Under the pieces are notes generated by a model that was given only the letters and a program-made list of their open reading frames with translations, was not told the DNA's origin and made no database searches. Of a stretch of 64,000 nucleotides of DNA, positions 46,301-56,417 are shown piece by piece (within the stretch, counting starts at the first letter, position 1; the number at the start of each line of letters is the position of its first letter). This DNA comes from Oenanthe sinensis (Eukaryota; Streptophyta; Magnoliopsida; Apiales; Apiaceae). The translations under genes and the position numbers were made by a program. The stretch covers positions 20,791,886-20,855,885 of the forward strand of contig CM053800.1 of NCBI GenBank assembly GCA_028671895.1, in the 5' to 3' direction.

Positions 46301-47511
46301 TTCATAAGCTAAAAAATCTAAACCCTGGGCTGCTGAATTATCTAAATTGCATAAGACATGGATGCACCTCCGTACAAGTCATATTCAAGGAGAAGGCATG
46401 GAATCTGATGATCACTTGGACACCCATAACAAAAATCGGGCCGTGTATGGTCGATGAAGCTTTCTTTCATGAAAGGGGTGCAAGTGAACTAGTAGAATTC
46501 GCTCACAAGGTAGACACCTCTGTCAAGACTGGAGTGCTGTTTAAGGAGAAATTGTTGAAGATGGCTGAAGACAGAGGGGTTGACATTATTCTAAATCCCT
46601 ATCAGATCAGATATGTCCATGACAAGGTCTTGAGGATCGTAAATCTGCATGACTCGAAACTAACTCCGAGCGGAAATGTGCTGAAGGCAGTTGCAAAGCT
46701 AGTCCTCTCTAAGGGTTTTCTAACAAAGGAAAAGAAGCTGGTGGCTAAGGACTTGGAGAAGCTGATAAGAAGGCAAGACGCTAGATACAAGTTGCCTGAA
46801 GCTACACTACCAGTGGTTAAGAAGGAACCTGAAGACTATGCATTCGAGCTGCAAAACGAGGCAATAAGAGAGCATGTGCAAAGATACGGAGATCCAAGGA
46901 TAGACATTCCAGAAGAAGGGGAAATAAGGAAGGAAGCTGGTGCAAATGTCAAGTTTGTCAAGAGCAAAGCTGAGAATGAGAATGATCTGCTGATCTATAC
47001 AGACAAGCATAAGGTGGAAACCATCATTGAAATCAAGTACGACATCTTTGCAGAACACAGTCATGAAACACTGTGTATTATAAGAGAATTGATTGAGGAG
47101 ATGGATGATATTGACGAGTTTGATCAGGATTATCTGAGGGTCACGTTTGATAACTTCTGTAAGAGAAGACAACAACTTGATATTCAGAGGCTACAGCAAT
47201 GCACCACCGCTATTGTCATTGGATACCCTAAGCAGCTGGTTATAAGGAAGAAAGGGGAAAAGGGGTACCCTGACAAAGTCACAAAGCTGAGGTTTGAAGA
47301 CATTCCCACGAAGCTTACCACTCGCAGCATGGTTGAAAGGTGGTTGAGGTTGTTTCGAAATTACAAGATCAGAAATCATGTGGAAGCAGAAGGACTTAAT
47401 CTTCTCAAGAAAAGAATGGATGAAGTCTGCAACCCTGAGTTCATGAAGAAAGAAAAAGCAGCCAAGAAGAAAGCTCATGAGGAAGAGGAGCGCAAGAAAT
47501 CAAAGTTTTAA
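43384..47511 (+). CDS. E3 ORF3, 1375-aa protein of unknown function
   Basis: The frame is open from 43318, but the ATG at 43384, after AAA and matching the start style of E2 ORF3, is preferred. Residues about 1-270 form a folded domain shared with E2 ORF3 (similar spacing of LPAEW / NVGKHLLIQ-type motifs), resembling plant transposon-associated domains. About 290-640 is acidic and Ser/Pro-rich with basic KKQK and KRKAS patches. About 660-760 has coiled-coil character, then an Asp-rich run. The C-terminal third is charged and starts with GPEWDKAREAL. I see no signal peptide, membrane span or cleavage site expected of an envelope protein. The frame has no lesion in 4.1 kb, so selection probably kept it until recently. 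Confidence 0.88.
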   Translation: MANPNFTIPKTNFVNLSADRATGRFIHYQFWIESLNNTSIISHALTASPILNVEALQAAYSTLEIQGGKANPTGLSFTIGGVKYEVSLRKFNELLGLPTEDYAPEPTMEDMLQLFTEIGCRPPTGPIKVTKVNTGMLPAEWDYVVQAIQRCMFPKDKDYRPMNNSCRVILYGVANNRRVNVGKHLLIQLHERWALEKNASRNPEDGPVKCWMPRFLQMVLDDVLSEEHRRIFQGSERMACFDMTLKSISTMETQQKSRLFELRLTPYFQDLQDEYARRHASQFTAVEAESSGNEAEGGDPVPRNLEQARMDVDMAEANVAEAGADKDDDLLSQVPILANLDQSSIQPVFYSRGPENPQALSQAASPSVHKRSASPKTGDKRKASSSESSESSGGSVGVERVVTSAALPPSKKQKVDSNPVATAQPVKASSPLTATTPHAGGSPLQIISTHSHSPRHVGESQEGGPAQQPIGAGPTFPELSAQGSLSNFSEGEWQTETSTSDTSISGSFNEEESVESSTDDASSSKSENKLLAEQRHLVTGGSTPPEQPSEPEKVLSEQGDDMVITSSPVVDTALKGSVSLTDIADQLTASPQRLVDEALVLLGSKHEGETGRVDPFFLGILSETEPGESKQSNPSQTPSPKLQDLVKKVEALEAGVAGVTAAVSSHSGRLEVGAQFMENLIAVQNQMIDKINNLGLAQVEVGRSVDDVTYGMSQVWTKLNELLDAVFGRNRAGHGPSTGGGGDDNNDDDAPDEDNTPKGEKEDQGLKKLTSKGPVIESSNKSGEKVEEAQPALKDKGKQKMVVEEEAEKETPLVDAFMGDFIEDSDDDEMDVEALVARRSRLEQRAREWEQERGLNPGGSGAGVAGDAGDHSVADEHVPEEEVDEAEMQGEIFREARERVNEEVLQGIVEKELMAKEKRAAQKTQHEFEMKKINDPKVQADIRREGPEWDKAREALAGPRAYAHDSGRLSFLLHKLKNLNPGLLNYLNCIRHGCTSVQVIFKEKAWNLMITWTPITKIGPCMVDEAFFHERGASELVEFAHKVDTSVKTGVLFKEKLLKMAEDRGVDIILNPYQIRYVHDKVLRIVNLHDSKLTPSGNVLKAVAKLVLSKGFLTKEKKLVAKDLEKLIRRQDARYKLPEATLPVVKKEPEDYAFELQNEAIREHVQRYGDPRIDIPEEGEIRKEAGANVKFVKSKAENENDLLIYTDKHKVETIIEIKYDIFAEHSHETLCIIRELIEEMDDIDEFDQDYLRVTFDNFCKRRQQLDIQRLQQCTTAIVIGYPKQLVIRKKGEKGYPDKVTKLRFEDIPTKLTTRSMVERWLRLFRNYKIRNHVEAEGLNLLKKRMDEVCNPEFMKKEKAAKKKAHEEEERKKSKF

Positions 47512-47960
47512 TGTATTATGCTTGTAATGTTTCTTTGCGTTGTAATTTGTTTTCTTGTTTTCCAGCATTGTAAAAATATTATCTGTTTTCTTGTGTAGTG
47601 TAAGGTAGAAGTTAGTTAGCTAAGTGTCTTGAAACTGGTTTATATTAGGCATCAATTATTTCGCGAAGTTCGGCGGTGGTAATACTGCTAAAAGGACTTC
47701 AGAAGGATAATTGAAGATTGAGTGGACCGTGCTCTTAAAGTACTTAGAGAAAATCTCTAGAAGAGCATGAAGCCATTTAATCGAGCCAACAAGTGTCCAA
47801 TTTTGGCACTTGAAGTATCAGTAATAGACATGAAGTTAATTAATCAAGCCAAGCATTATGTAAGTTGACATGATTCTTTATGAATGTTATTTTATCTTTT
47901 TCAGTCCCTGTTTAGTTGAGTTATCCTCATTGTGAATTTGGTTGTCATTGTTAGACAATC
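47512..47960 (+). other. E3 region between ORF3 and polypurine tract
   Basis: About 450 bp non-coding. The end (gttgagttatcct...gacaatcaaa) matches E2 before its polypurine tract. Confidence 0.6.
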
Positions 47961-47974
47961 AAATAGGGGGAGAT
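47961..47974 (+). other. E3 polypurine tract
   Basis: AAATAGGGGGAGAT directly before the 3' LTR. Confidence 0.95.
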
Positions 47975-48333
47975 TGAAAGGCATAGGTGTACTAACTTGT
48001 AACACTTAATTATTTTGTAACTCAACTAAGTAAAAGATAAAACAACAGCAAAACAAGAGAAACTGAAGAAGCACATGGAATCAATCAACTGAAGAAATGG
48101 TAATGATACTTGGTAACTACAAGTAACTAATTTGGTTAATCAAGGATGCATAAGTGAGAAGAAGTTCAATCTGAGTATTGCTCATGCCCTAACTTATCTA
48201 ATGGAGAATCAAATTAATGTCAAGGAAGTATCAAGAAGGCCAAAGTGATTTCATGTAATGTATATCAACATCTGGATAATGTAAAGGTTAATCAACAAAT
48301 GAGAACTGACATTCAGAAGCAAGAACCCCTACA

Positions 48334-48376
48334 AGACTAGTCACTTATGAACCAGACCATTGCATCAAGTGTCAGG
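48334..48376 (+). promoter_or_regulatory. Shared Sirevirus LTR box (E3, 3' LTR)
   Basis: Identical to the copy at 35129-35170. Confidence 0.65.
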
Positions 48377-48548
48377 ACATTGGAGGCAAGTTCATGTCAG
48401 TAATAGAAGATCTCATTTGAATTGAGTGAGGAAAAGAAATTGAAGAAGCTAAGGAAACTTGCTCATAAATGTTAATTCTCAATTAGTCACTAAAGAAGGT
48501 CAACATTGGATGTGTGCATATTTGCTAAGGCAAATGTCGATCCACAGC

Positions 48549-48790
48549 AGATCGAGATGCGGATCGAGATTTACAAGTGAAGTAAAACACGGCAAAGGCA
48601 AATCTCGATCCAGGCGATAGATCAAGATCGAGATCTCCACAGATCGAGATCGAGATCTTCACAGATCGAGATCGAGATCTTCACAGATCGAGATCGAGAT
48701 CTTCATAGATCGAGATCGAGATTTTCCCAGATCGAGATCGAGATTTTCACAGATCGAGATCGAGATGGGTCCAGGCGAAGATCGAGATGC
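48549..48790 (+). promoter_or_regulatory. GATCGAGAT repeat array in E3 3' LTR
   Basis: As in the 5' LTR with one more 22-bp unit, carrying the variant cttcatag. Confidence 0.8.
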
Positions 48791-49249
48791 GGGTAGACAT
48801 GTAACATTTAATGTTCAAGGGACAAGTGGCTTATTGTGAACGGTTGATCCAGAGTTGTTGTTAAAGTACTTTTTGTTGTCGAAATCCCGATTGGGCCACG
48901 TACACAAAAAGGACAAGATCAAGACTACATGACATTATAAAAGCAGCACTTTATTTTTTAGTAAAAAAAAAAAGTATCTCTGTATTTTTTCAACGATAAT
49001 TTTTTAAGAGAGAGCATTTACTGTAAAACAAAAAGTGAGAGAGAGGATCAGTTGAATCTAGCTTTAATTGCTGTATTTATTGTTCAACTGATCATGATGC
49101 TTTTATGAATGTTGTAGCAAATCCATCAATGAATATAATGATATATTCTTGAAATTCTGTGTCATCATTTATTACTTGCACATTGTTTATTCTCTTATTT
49201 TTTGATCAGTTGTATTCACCCCCCCCTCTACAACACTTTGGACCTAACA

Positions 49250-49254
49250 GAAAG
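49250..49254. other. TSD of E3, right copy
   Basis: gaaag, matching 34764-34768. Confidence 0.95.
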
Positions 49255-49742
49255 ACTGTCAGTGGCAGGGGACTCCTATCTATCGTGGTGAGATGCGACG
49301 AATATAAACGGTTATATTCGGCCGTTGTATCATTGGGTCAAACTTAACTGAGTCGTCATAATAAGGTGAAAGTAAACGGTTATATTCAACAATTATGAAC
49401 TTAGAAGCATGGAGTTTGGTTAAAAAATCTATTAGATAGATAAGATCAATCGTTGCTCACCAAACTATCCAAGAATTATATATGATATAATTGACAAATG
49501 TTGTCTACCTAAATAATCATTCTTAAGGACTTCCAGTGGTTGACTTAAGACATGACGAAATATGGATCTTGGCTCACTAGAAAGAATTATGGGATATACT
49601 TTCCAAATTAATAGTAAGGGCTATTGATTTGATAAAAATAGTGGGAGATATATTATGAATGTATCATAATCATTTGAACATAATAAATAACTCAGACAAT
49701 CTAATGTTTATTTTGTGCTTTTATCATTGTAGATACCGAATA
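49255..49742 (+). other. E4 leader, part 2
   Basis: Continues the E4 leader after E3, similar to E5 around 21560-21980. No gene; frames at 49159-49347 span the E3 border and are accidental. Confidence 0.75.
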
Positions 49743-52700
49743 ATGACAAACAACACAAACACACTATCCGTACGATCTGTCCTTGAGAAGGATAAGCTGA
49801 TAGGAGGAAACAACTTCCTAGACTGGCAGAGGAATTTGAGGATTGTCCTCAGGCAGGAGCGCAAGCTTCATGTCATTGATATTCCTCCGGCAGGTCCCCT
49901 TCCTGAGGGCGCTACTGTTGAGGAACGAGCGGCCCACACAAAGGATGAGAATGATGCAACTGATGTTGCATGTCTTATGTTGGCAACTATGAGTGCTGAG
50001 CTTCAAAGACAACATGTGCATATGGATGCATATACTATCAATGAGCACTTGCAAAGCATGTTTGCAAGCCAAACTCGTCAAGAAAGGTTCAACACGAGAA
50101 AGTCACTCTTTAACTGCAAACAAGGGGCAAGTGAACCAGTTGGCCCACATGTTCTGAAAATGATTGGTTACATTGAGTATCTTGATACTTTGGGTTTCCC
50201 GATTGGTCCGGAAACTGGTATTGACCTAATCTTGAATTCTTTGAACAACAAATTCACTTAGTTTGTTATGAACTACAATATGAATGAATTTGACAAAACA
50301 CCTACTGAATTGTTGGCTATGTTGAGAACATATGAGACCAACATGAAGACGGCTGAACCCGCTCCCATACTGATGGTGGGCAATAAAGGTAAGGCCAAAG
50401 GGAAAGGCAAGTGGAAGGGTAAGAAGAAGACAGGTTCTGATTCTACACCCAAGCCAAAGTCAGGTCCTAAACAGGCTTTAAAGCCTAAAGGTGGGGTCGC
50501 TAAGGGTGAATGTCACTACTGTAAGAAAACTGGTCACTGGAAGAGAAACTGTTCAGTTTACTTGGAGGATCTGAAGAAGAAGAGGGCTGAGCAAGCTTCT
50601 AATTCAGGTATATATGTTATAGAAGTCAATCTGTCTATTTCTACATCTTGGGTATTGGATACCGGATGTGCTTCTCACATTTGTATAAATGTGCAGGAAA
50701 TGCAGAGAAGTAGGACATTGACTAAAGGAGAAATGGACCTACGAGTTGGCAACGGAGCAAGAGTTGCTGCTTTAGCTGTAGGAACCTATTATTTATCTTT
50801 GCCCTCTGGGCTAGTTTTAGAACTGGAGAAATGTTATTACGTGCCTGCAATTCGCAGAAACATTATTTCTGTTTCTTGTTTGGACAAGAAAGGTTTTTCG
50901 TTTACAATAAAGGACAACAGTTGCTCTTTTGCTTTGAATGATTTAACATATGGTGTTGCGCATTTGTTTAATGGTTTATATGTTCTTGACTTAGATAATC
51001 CTGTCTATAATATAGAAAACAAACGACTTAAAGTTAATGACTCAAATCAAACATACCTCTGGCATTGTCGTCTAGGCCATATAAATGAGAAACGCATATC
51101 CAAATTACATAAGGATGGATATTTGGATAAGTTTGATTTTGAATCATACCAAGAATGCGAATCTTGTTTGCTTGGTAAAATGACTAAAGCCCCTTTCACT
51201 GGTAAGGGTCAAAGGGCCACTGAACGTTTGGAGCTAATACATAGTGATGTATGTGGCCCAATGCATGTGATGGCTAGAGGAGGCTACTACTACTTCATAA
51301 CATTTACTGATGATTTCAGTAGATATGGATATGTATATCTTATGAAGAATAAATCCGATTCTTTTGAAAAGTTCAAAGAATACAAAGCTGAAGTAGAGAA
51401 GCAAATTGGTGGAGGTGCAAGTATTAAAATCTTACGATCTGATCGTGGAGGAGAATACTTGAGCACTGAATTTAAAGATTATTTAAAGGAGTGTGGTATT
51501 GTATCACAACTCACTCCGCCAGGTACACCTCAATGGAATGGAGTTTCAGAGAGGAGAAATCGCACATTGTTGGACATGGTGCGATCGATGATGAGTCATG
51601 CAGATCTTCCAATTAGTTTCTGGGGTTATGCTATAGAAACAGCGGCTTTCACACTTAACCGTGTTCCTACTAAGAAGGTTCAAAAGACTCCATATGAGAT
51701 ATGGGAGAAGAAACGGTCTGGCATGAGCTTTATGAAAGTTTGGGGATGCAAGGCGTTTGTGAAGCGTCAAGTATCTGACAAGCTTGGACCTAAATCTGAA
51801 GAGTGCAATTTTGTGGGATACCCTAAGGAAACAAAGGCGTACTATTTCTATAGTCCTACTGAGCAGAAAGTGTTCATTGCTCGAGATGCTGTTTTCATGG
51901 AAAAAGATTTTGTTTCCAAAAGAAACAGTGGGAGAACTATAGACCTCGATGAAGATCGAGAACCACAAAATAGCATTGAACCTGAAGTGGAACAAGAGCA
52001 GGATAATGATAATGCTCAACAAACACAGGTTGTTCGTAGAACTGGTAGAATTCGCCATGAGCCAGAGAGATATGGATTTCTCTTGGCTCAATGTGGTGAT
52101 TTGATGCTCATAGACGAAGATGAGCCTCTCACATACCAAGATGCTACGAACAGTCCAGACTCTAAGAGATGGCTAGAAGCCATGAAATCTGAGATGGATT
52201 CCATGTACGAAAACCGAGTATGGACCTTGGTTGATCCACCTGAAGGGGTAAAACCCATAGGGTGCAAATGGGTTTTCAAGAAGAAAACTGACATGGATGG
52301 AAATGTTCAGACCTATAAAGCAAGGCTGGTTGCAAAAGGTTTCAGACAAATTCATGGTATTGACTATGATGAGACTTTCTCACCAGTGGCTATGGTCAAG
52401 TCTATAAGGATTTTGCTTGCTATTGCAGCATTCCATGATTATGAAATCTGGCAAATGGATGTCAAAACAGCCTTCCTTAACGGAATCCTTGAAGAGGATG
52501 TGGATGTGTACATGACACAACCTGAAGGTTTTGTCGATCCAAGGAATGTTAGCAAGGTATGTAAATTACGTCGATCCATTTATGGATTGAAGCAAGCCTC
52601 TAGGAGATGGAATATCCGTTTTGATGAAACAGTCAAGGAGTATGGCTTTGTTCAAAACGAAGATGAACCTTGTGTTTACAAGAAGGTTAGTGGGAGCCAT

Positions 52701-53707
52701 GTGACATTCATAGTACTTTTTGTTGATGATATACTACTAATGGGGAATGACATACCTTCTCTCAAGGCTGTTAAGATTTGGTTAGGGAGCAACTTCTCTA
52801 TGAAAGACTTAGGAGAAGCATCCTACATTCTAGGAATGAGGATCTATAGGGATAGATCTAGAAGGATGATCGGTCTAAGTCAGAGTACTACATCGAAAAG
52901 GTTTTGCATCGTTTTGGTATGCAAAATGCAAAAAGGGGATATGTCCCCGTATCTCAAGGGATAACGATCTCTAAAGATCAGTGTCCAAAATCATTGGATG
53001 ACAAGGACCGCATGAGTAAGGTTCCATATGCCTCAGCAATTGGATCCATCATGTATGCAATGGTATGTACTCGCCCAGATGTTTCGTATGCTTTAAGCAT
53101 GACGAGCAGATACCAATCTAATCCAGGTGAAGGTCACTGGACGGTTGTCAAGAATATTCTAAAGTACTTGAAAAGGACTAAAGATTCATTCTTGGTGTAT
53201 GGAGGAGAGGAGAAACTGGTTGTAAAAGGTTACACCGATGCAAGTTTCCAAACAGACAGGGATGATACTGTATCACAGTCTGGTTTTGTGTTTTGTCTAA
53301 ACGGAGGTGCTGTGAGTTGGAAGAGTTCAAAGCAAGAAACAGTAGCTGATTCTACAATGGAGGCTGAGTACATTGCAGCTTGTGAAGCGGCTAAGGAAGC
53401 TGTTTGGATTCGAAAATTCATTAATGATTTGGGAGTGGTTCCATCGATCGCAGATCCCATTGATCTATACTGCGATAATAATGGAGCCATTGCACAGGCT
53501 AAAGAACCTAGAGCTCACTCCCGAACCAAACACATACTCAGGAGATATCACCTCATTTGAGAGATTAATGAAAGGGGTGACATACACATATGTAAAGTGC
53601 ACACAAATGATAACATTGCAGACCCACTGACCAAAGGCTTATCGCAGAAGAAGCACGACGGTCACACTAGTTCCATGGGTATTAGATACATGGGTGATTG
53701 GCTCTAG
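49743..53707 (+). pseudogene. E4 gag-pol polyprotein with three lesions
   Basis: One copia frame from the ATG at 49743 (MTNNTNTLSVRSVLEKDKL). Domains in order: gag; zinc knuckle CHYCKKTGHWKRNC (50511); protease VLDTGCASHIC (about 50652); pre-integrase LWHCRLGH (51058); integrase HSD (51240), RSDRGGEY (51437) and NGVSERRN (51538); RT with QMDVKTAFLNG and FVDDILLMG (about 52720); RNase H with MEAEYIAACEAAKEAVW (53358). Breaks: an in-frame TAG at 50259 in late gag, a 1-bp deletion near 52888 at the end of RT (SQST), and TGA at 53558 in RNase H, about 50 codons from the natural end at 53705-53707. Domain residues are otherwise intact, in keeping with a recent insertion. The TAG is shared with E5. 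Confidence 0.93.
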
Positions 53708-53710
53708 TGC

Positions 53711-53721
53711 AAGTGGGAGAT
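53711..53721 (+). other. E4 polypurine tract
   Basis: AAGTGGGAGAT directly before the 3' LTR. Confidence 0.92.
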
Positions 53722-55265
53722 TGTTGGTGTAGGTGCCCTAGAGGCAATACAATGTTTATTTTGATAAACCTTTATGTCAATTGATTATTCAATAAACATA
53801 TTTATTATGACTTTAATTACTGCGATATATTTGTTAGCATAATAAATGTCCTTAGAATCATGATACATATTGTATAGTTTAGTACATGACTTGAACTTGA
53901 GATTATATAATATATCATATTCTTAAATGTCCCTAGTCGAGTATTATTATTATAGGACAATAATAATACATAAATAGACTAGTATGTTGTTTGATAGATA
54001 ACCACATCTCATTGGTTATAAGTATGGGGATACTAAAGTCAACACATAGGTACATGCAGGAGTACATGATACTGGACAGACCCACAGTGAGATTCTTCAT
54101 GTTTAATAAAGTCATAAGAAAGACTCACAGTGATAATGGTGTAATGATCCTCTGACTTGAGATCATTATATTTTTATACGAGGATTAATATACTTTGACT
54201 ACATTAAAAGTTACCTTTGACCGGGTAATGATAAAAGTGGACATCGGGTATATCATGAGTCGTATGAGAAATATGAATGATAGATAAAGGATTTAACCCT
54301 CCTATAATTAGGAGAGATATTATTGGTCTCTTGATTGAGTGAGACTATAAAATGCATGGCCGTGCTCAAATAATGATTTGTTTTCATAGTCTACTCATGG
54401 ATCAAGTAAACCCGGATTAAATGTTGAAGAGGATGACTAAATACATGCCTCGAGTTTAATCTATAATATATATGGCTAAAAGGATTATATTACACGGAAA
54501 CATTAATCACGAAAGGTTTTATCGAATCACGATTTAATTATTGTTTAATTGGGTAGCAATGATGTATTACTAGATGCCGCTCATTGTTTATAATTTTATT
54601 GGAGAATAAAATTATTGCCAATTAAATAATAGCCTATAGGGTCACACGCAAAGAGCACTTAGAGGAATAGTTAATTTAAATTATAGATTTAAATTAATTG
54701 ATAATTATTTGAATTTTTATTATATTAATTAAGTGAGACTTAATTAATTAAGATAATATAAATTCAAATTAGAATTGTATTTCTGCCCATAATAATTAAG
54801 TATGACTTAGTTATTAATTAAATAATAAAATTCGTTTTATTATTTTCCTAGACCTACATGGGTTAGGTTTTGCTGCTATGGGCCTGTTAACCAAACATTA
54901 TAAATAGATAATGTAGGGTTAAGAGGCACAACACGTTTTTGATAGAAAAACCCTAGAAGAGGCAGCAAAGAGGCAGGAAGACAATTCGAATTATCAAAGG
55001 TTTGCTAGTACATCCACTCCGTAATCAAGATCGTGAGACGCTCTTGAAGGTGCTCGTGTGGATACCATAGAGGTGTTTTCGAGAGGAAGACACAAGTCGT
55101 GATAGCAAGGATCTCCGTTGAGTTCGTGACATTCAAGATCGTAATAGGTATGATTCGATTATCACCATAATCCGTCCAATCTTATACATGATCCTGCGTT
55201 AGGGTTCCGAAATTTTTCGTTATATTTACGTTTATCCGCTGCGTTTTATGCCTCGGAACCCAACA
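53722..55265 (+). repeat. E4 3' LTR (1544 bp)
   Basis: Near-identical to 31742-33285; ends AACCCAACA then TSD ctgag. Confidence 0.95.
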
Positions 55266-55270
55266 CTGAG
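55266..55270. other. TSD of E4, right copy
   Basis: ctgag, matching 31737-31741. Confidence 0.95.
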
Positions 55271-55373
55271 TCTGTGGCAGAAACAATGAGGCTGACAGAG
55301 GGAACAGTAGGCCTGGAAAAACAACCACTGACCTTGCAATGGCTGCAGCAAAGAGGCACAAAGCCTACTTAAG
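55271..55373 (+). pseudogene. RPA-like pseudogene, 3' end of the exon split by E4
   Basis: The frame that enters E4 on the left (about 31640-31741, ending AGSTE) continues here as SVAETMRLTEGTVGLEKQP and on to a TAA at 55371-55373. This shows that E4 landed in an open frame that probably was the C-terminal tail of the RPA-like protein. The link to the zinc-ribbon exons rests on position and strand only. Confidence 0.5.
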
Positions 55374-56417
55374 TTGTTAAAATTATCCCTATGAATTACT
55401 AACTTTATAAATAAAACATGAGCATCTACAATCTATGACCACAGCATGTAACCAGATTACTGGCTTCAGACAATGCTATCAATAAAGTACTTGATTTATT
55501 ACATCCACATACCATGATGCACGTATTTATATTCTTTACTAATACAATAACTGTAAACTTATTATTACTGGAATTGGACTAGCTACAGATTGTATTGTTT
55601 CAAGAGTTAGAATGAATAATGAGTGATGTTAAAATATTAACTCAGCCCAATTTATTTGTAATAGTTGTTGCGCGTGTCAATTCTTGGTTACATATGTGAT
55701 TCTTCGCAACCACCTCCTAATAAGAGAGCTGTGACTGTGTTGTGGAAGCTAGAAGAGTTTGTGATTAAATATAACGAACTCAGTGCTGAGAGATTTCAGT
55801 TAATGGAATCCTCTTTCAGCGCCTCATTATTTCATCTTTTGTCAGATTCACTAATTCTACAAGAGTGTTGTTTTGTCTACAAGAGTGTTGTTTTGTCTTT
55901 ATATATATTTTTCATTCCAACTTAACATTGACAAATAGATATACAAGGCGCCTCTTTCATACACAGTTGTCATCACCCATTTCAGTCTTCTGTATCACAA
56001 ATGATTGGATCTATAATTAAAACCTGATTTTGTTTTAATTCCATCCAGGCATTGGTAGATTTTATGTCTGGGATAAGAGGGAATAAAGTTGGCTTTACTC
56101 CTGCTAATTTCATCTTCAAAACTGGCGCAACTTAGTCATGTGGCAATGTTATGATCCATCTCATATCAGCAGAGTACACGTTGACACAGATTGAGTTGTC
56201 TTGCCATGAATGATGAAACATGAAGACCTATACCGTGTCAGATGGCGATAATTTTTTAGTTTTCAATTTGGATAATTTAGCCTTCTGATTCCTAACTCTG
56301 CCTATGTAGAGCACTACAGCTGTGACATATTGAACACAAGATTTATTGGTCAGAGGGTTATATTCTGCATATTCAACATGTTCCTCCTGCATTTATGTAA
56401 ATTACAATCGTTCTCTT
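55374..56417. other. Unassigned DNA between RPA-like exon and E8
   Basis: Mostly AT-rich. A plus frame at 55665-55925 (86 codons, RAVTVLWKLEEFVIKYNEL) and a short frame near 56049 (ALVDFMSGIRGNKVGFTP) look exon-like but are not recognised. They may belong to the same decayed gene. No repeat ends are visible. Confidence 0.35.

Larger units (their letters stand above)
34769..49249 (+). mobile_element. E3: intact Sirevirus with gag, pol and ORF3 (14.5 kb)
   Basis: Complete plus-strand element: 5' LTR 34769-36025, PBS, gag 36527-39076, pol about 39037-42378, internal palindromic array, ORF3 43384-47511, polypurine tract and 3' LTR 47975-49249, with TSD gaaag. LTRs differ by about 3 substitutions, one 22-bp repeat unit and a C-run length. 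All three ORFs are uninterrupted. This is the only element in the window that looks potentially autonomous and recently active. Long gag, CTCAGGGGGAG tracts and a third ORF are Sirevirus traits. Confidence 0.95.
47975..49249 (+). repeat. E3 3' LTR (1275 bp)
   Basis: Same as 34769-36025 except for about 3 substitutions (for example near 48470, 48539 and 48880), one extra 22-bp unit in the GATCGAGAT array (48549-48790) and 8 instead of 12 C near 49219. The shared box is at 48334-48376 and the TATA at 48936-48942. Confidence 0.95.
31742..55265 (+). mobile_element. E4: full-length copia element, gag-pol nearly intact, carrying E3
   Basis: Two 1544-bp LTRs, PBS, leader, gag-pol and polypurine tract in plus orientation, with the perfect TSD ctgag. 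E3 is inserted in the leader between 34768 and 49250. Without E3 the element would be about 9.0 kb. LTRs differ by about 9 substitutions and two 1-bp indels. It is a non-Sirevirus copia with a single gag-pol frame, broken by three lesions. Confidence 0.95.

Noticed and set aside
43384..47511. ORF3 as a true envelope gene
   Set aside because: No hydrophobic signal or transmembrane segment visible anywhere in the 1375 residues.
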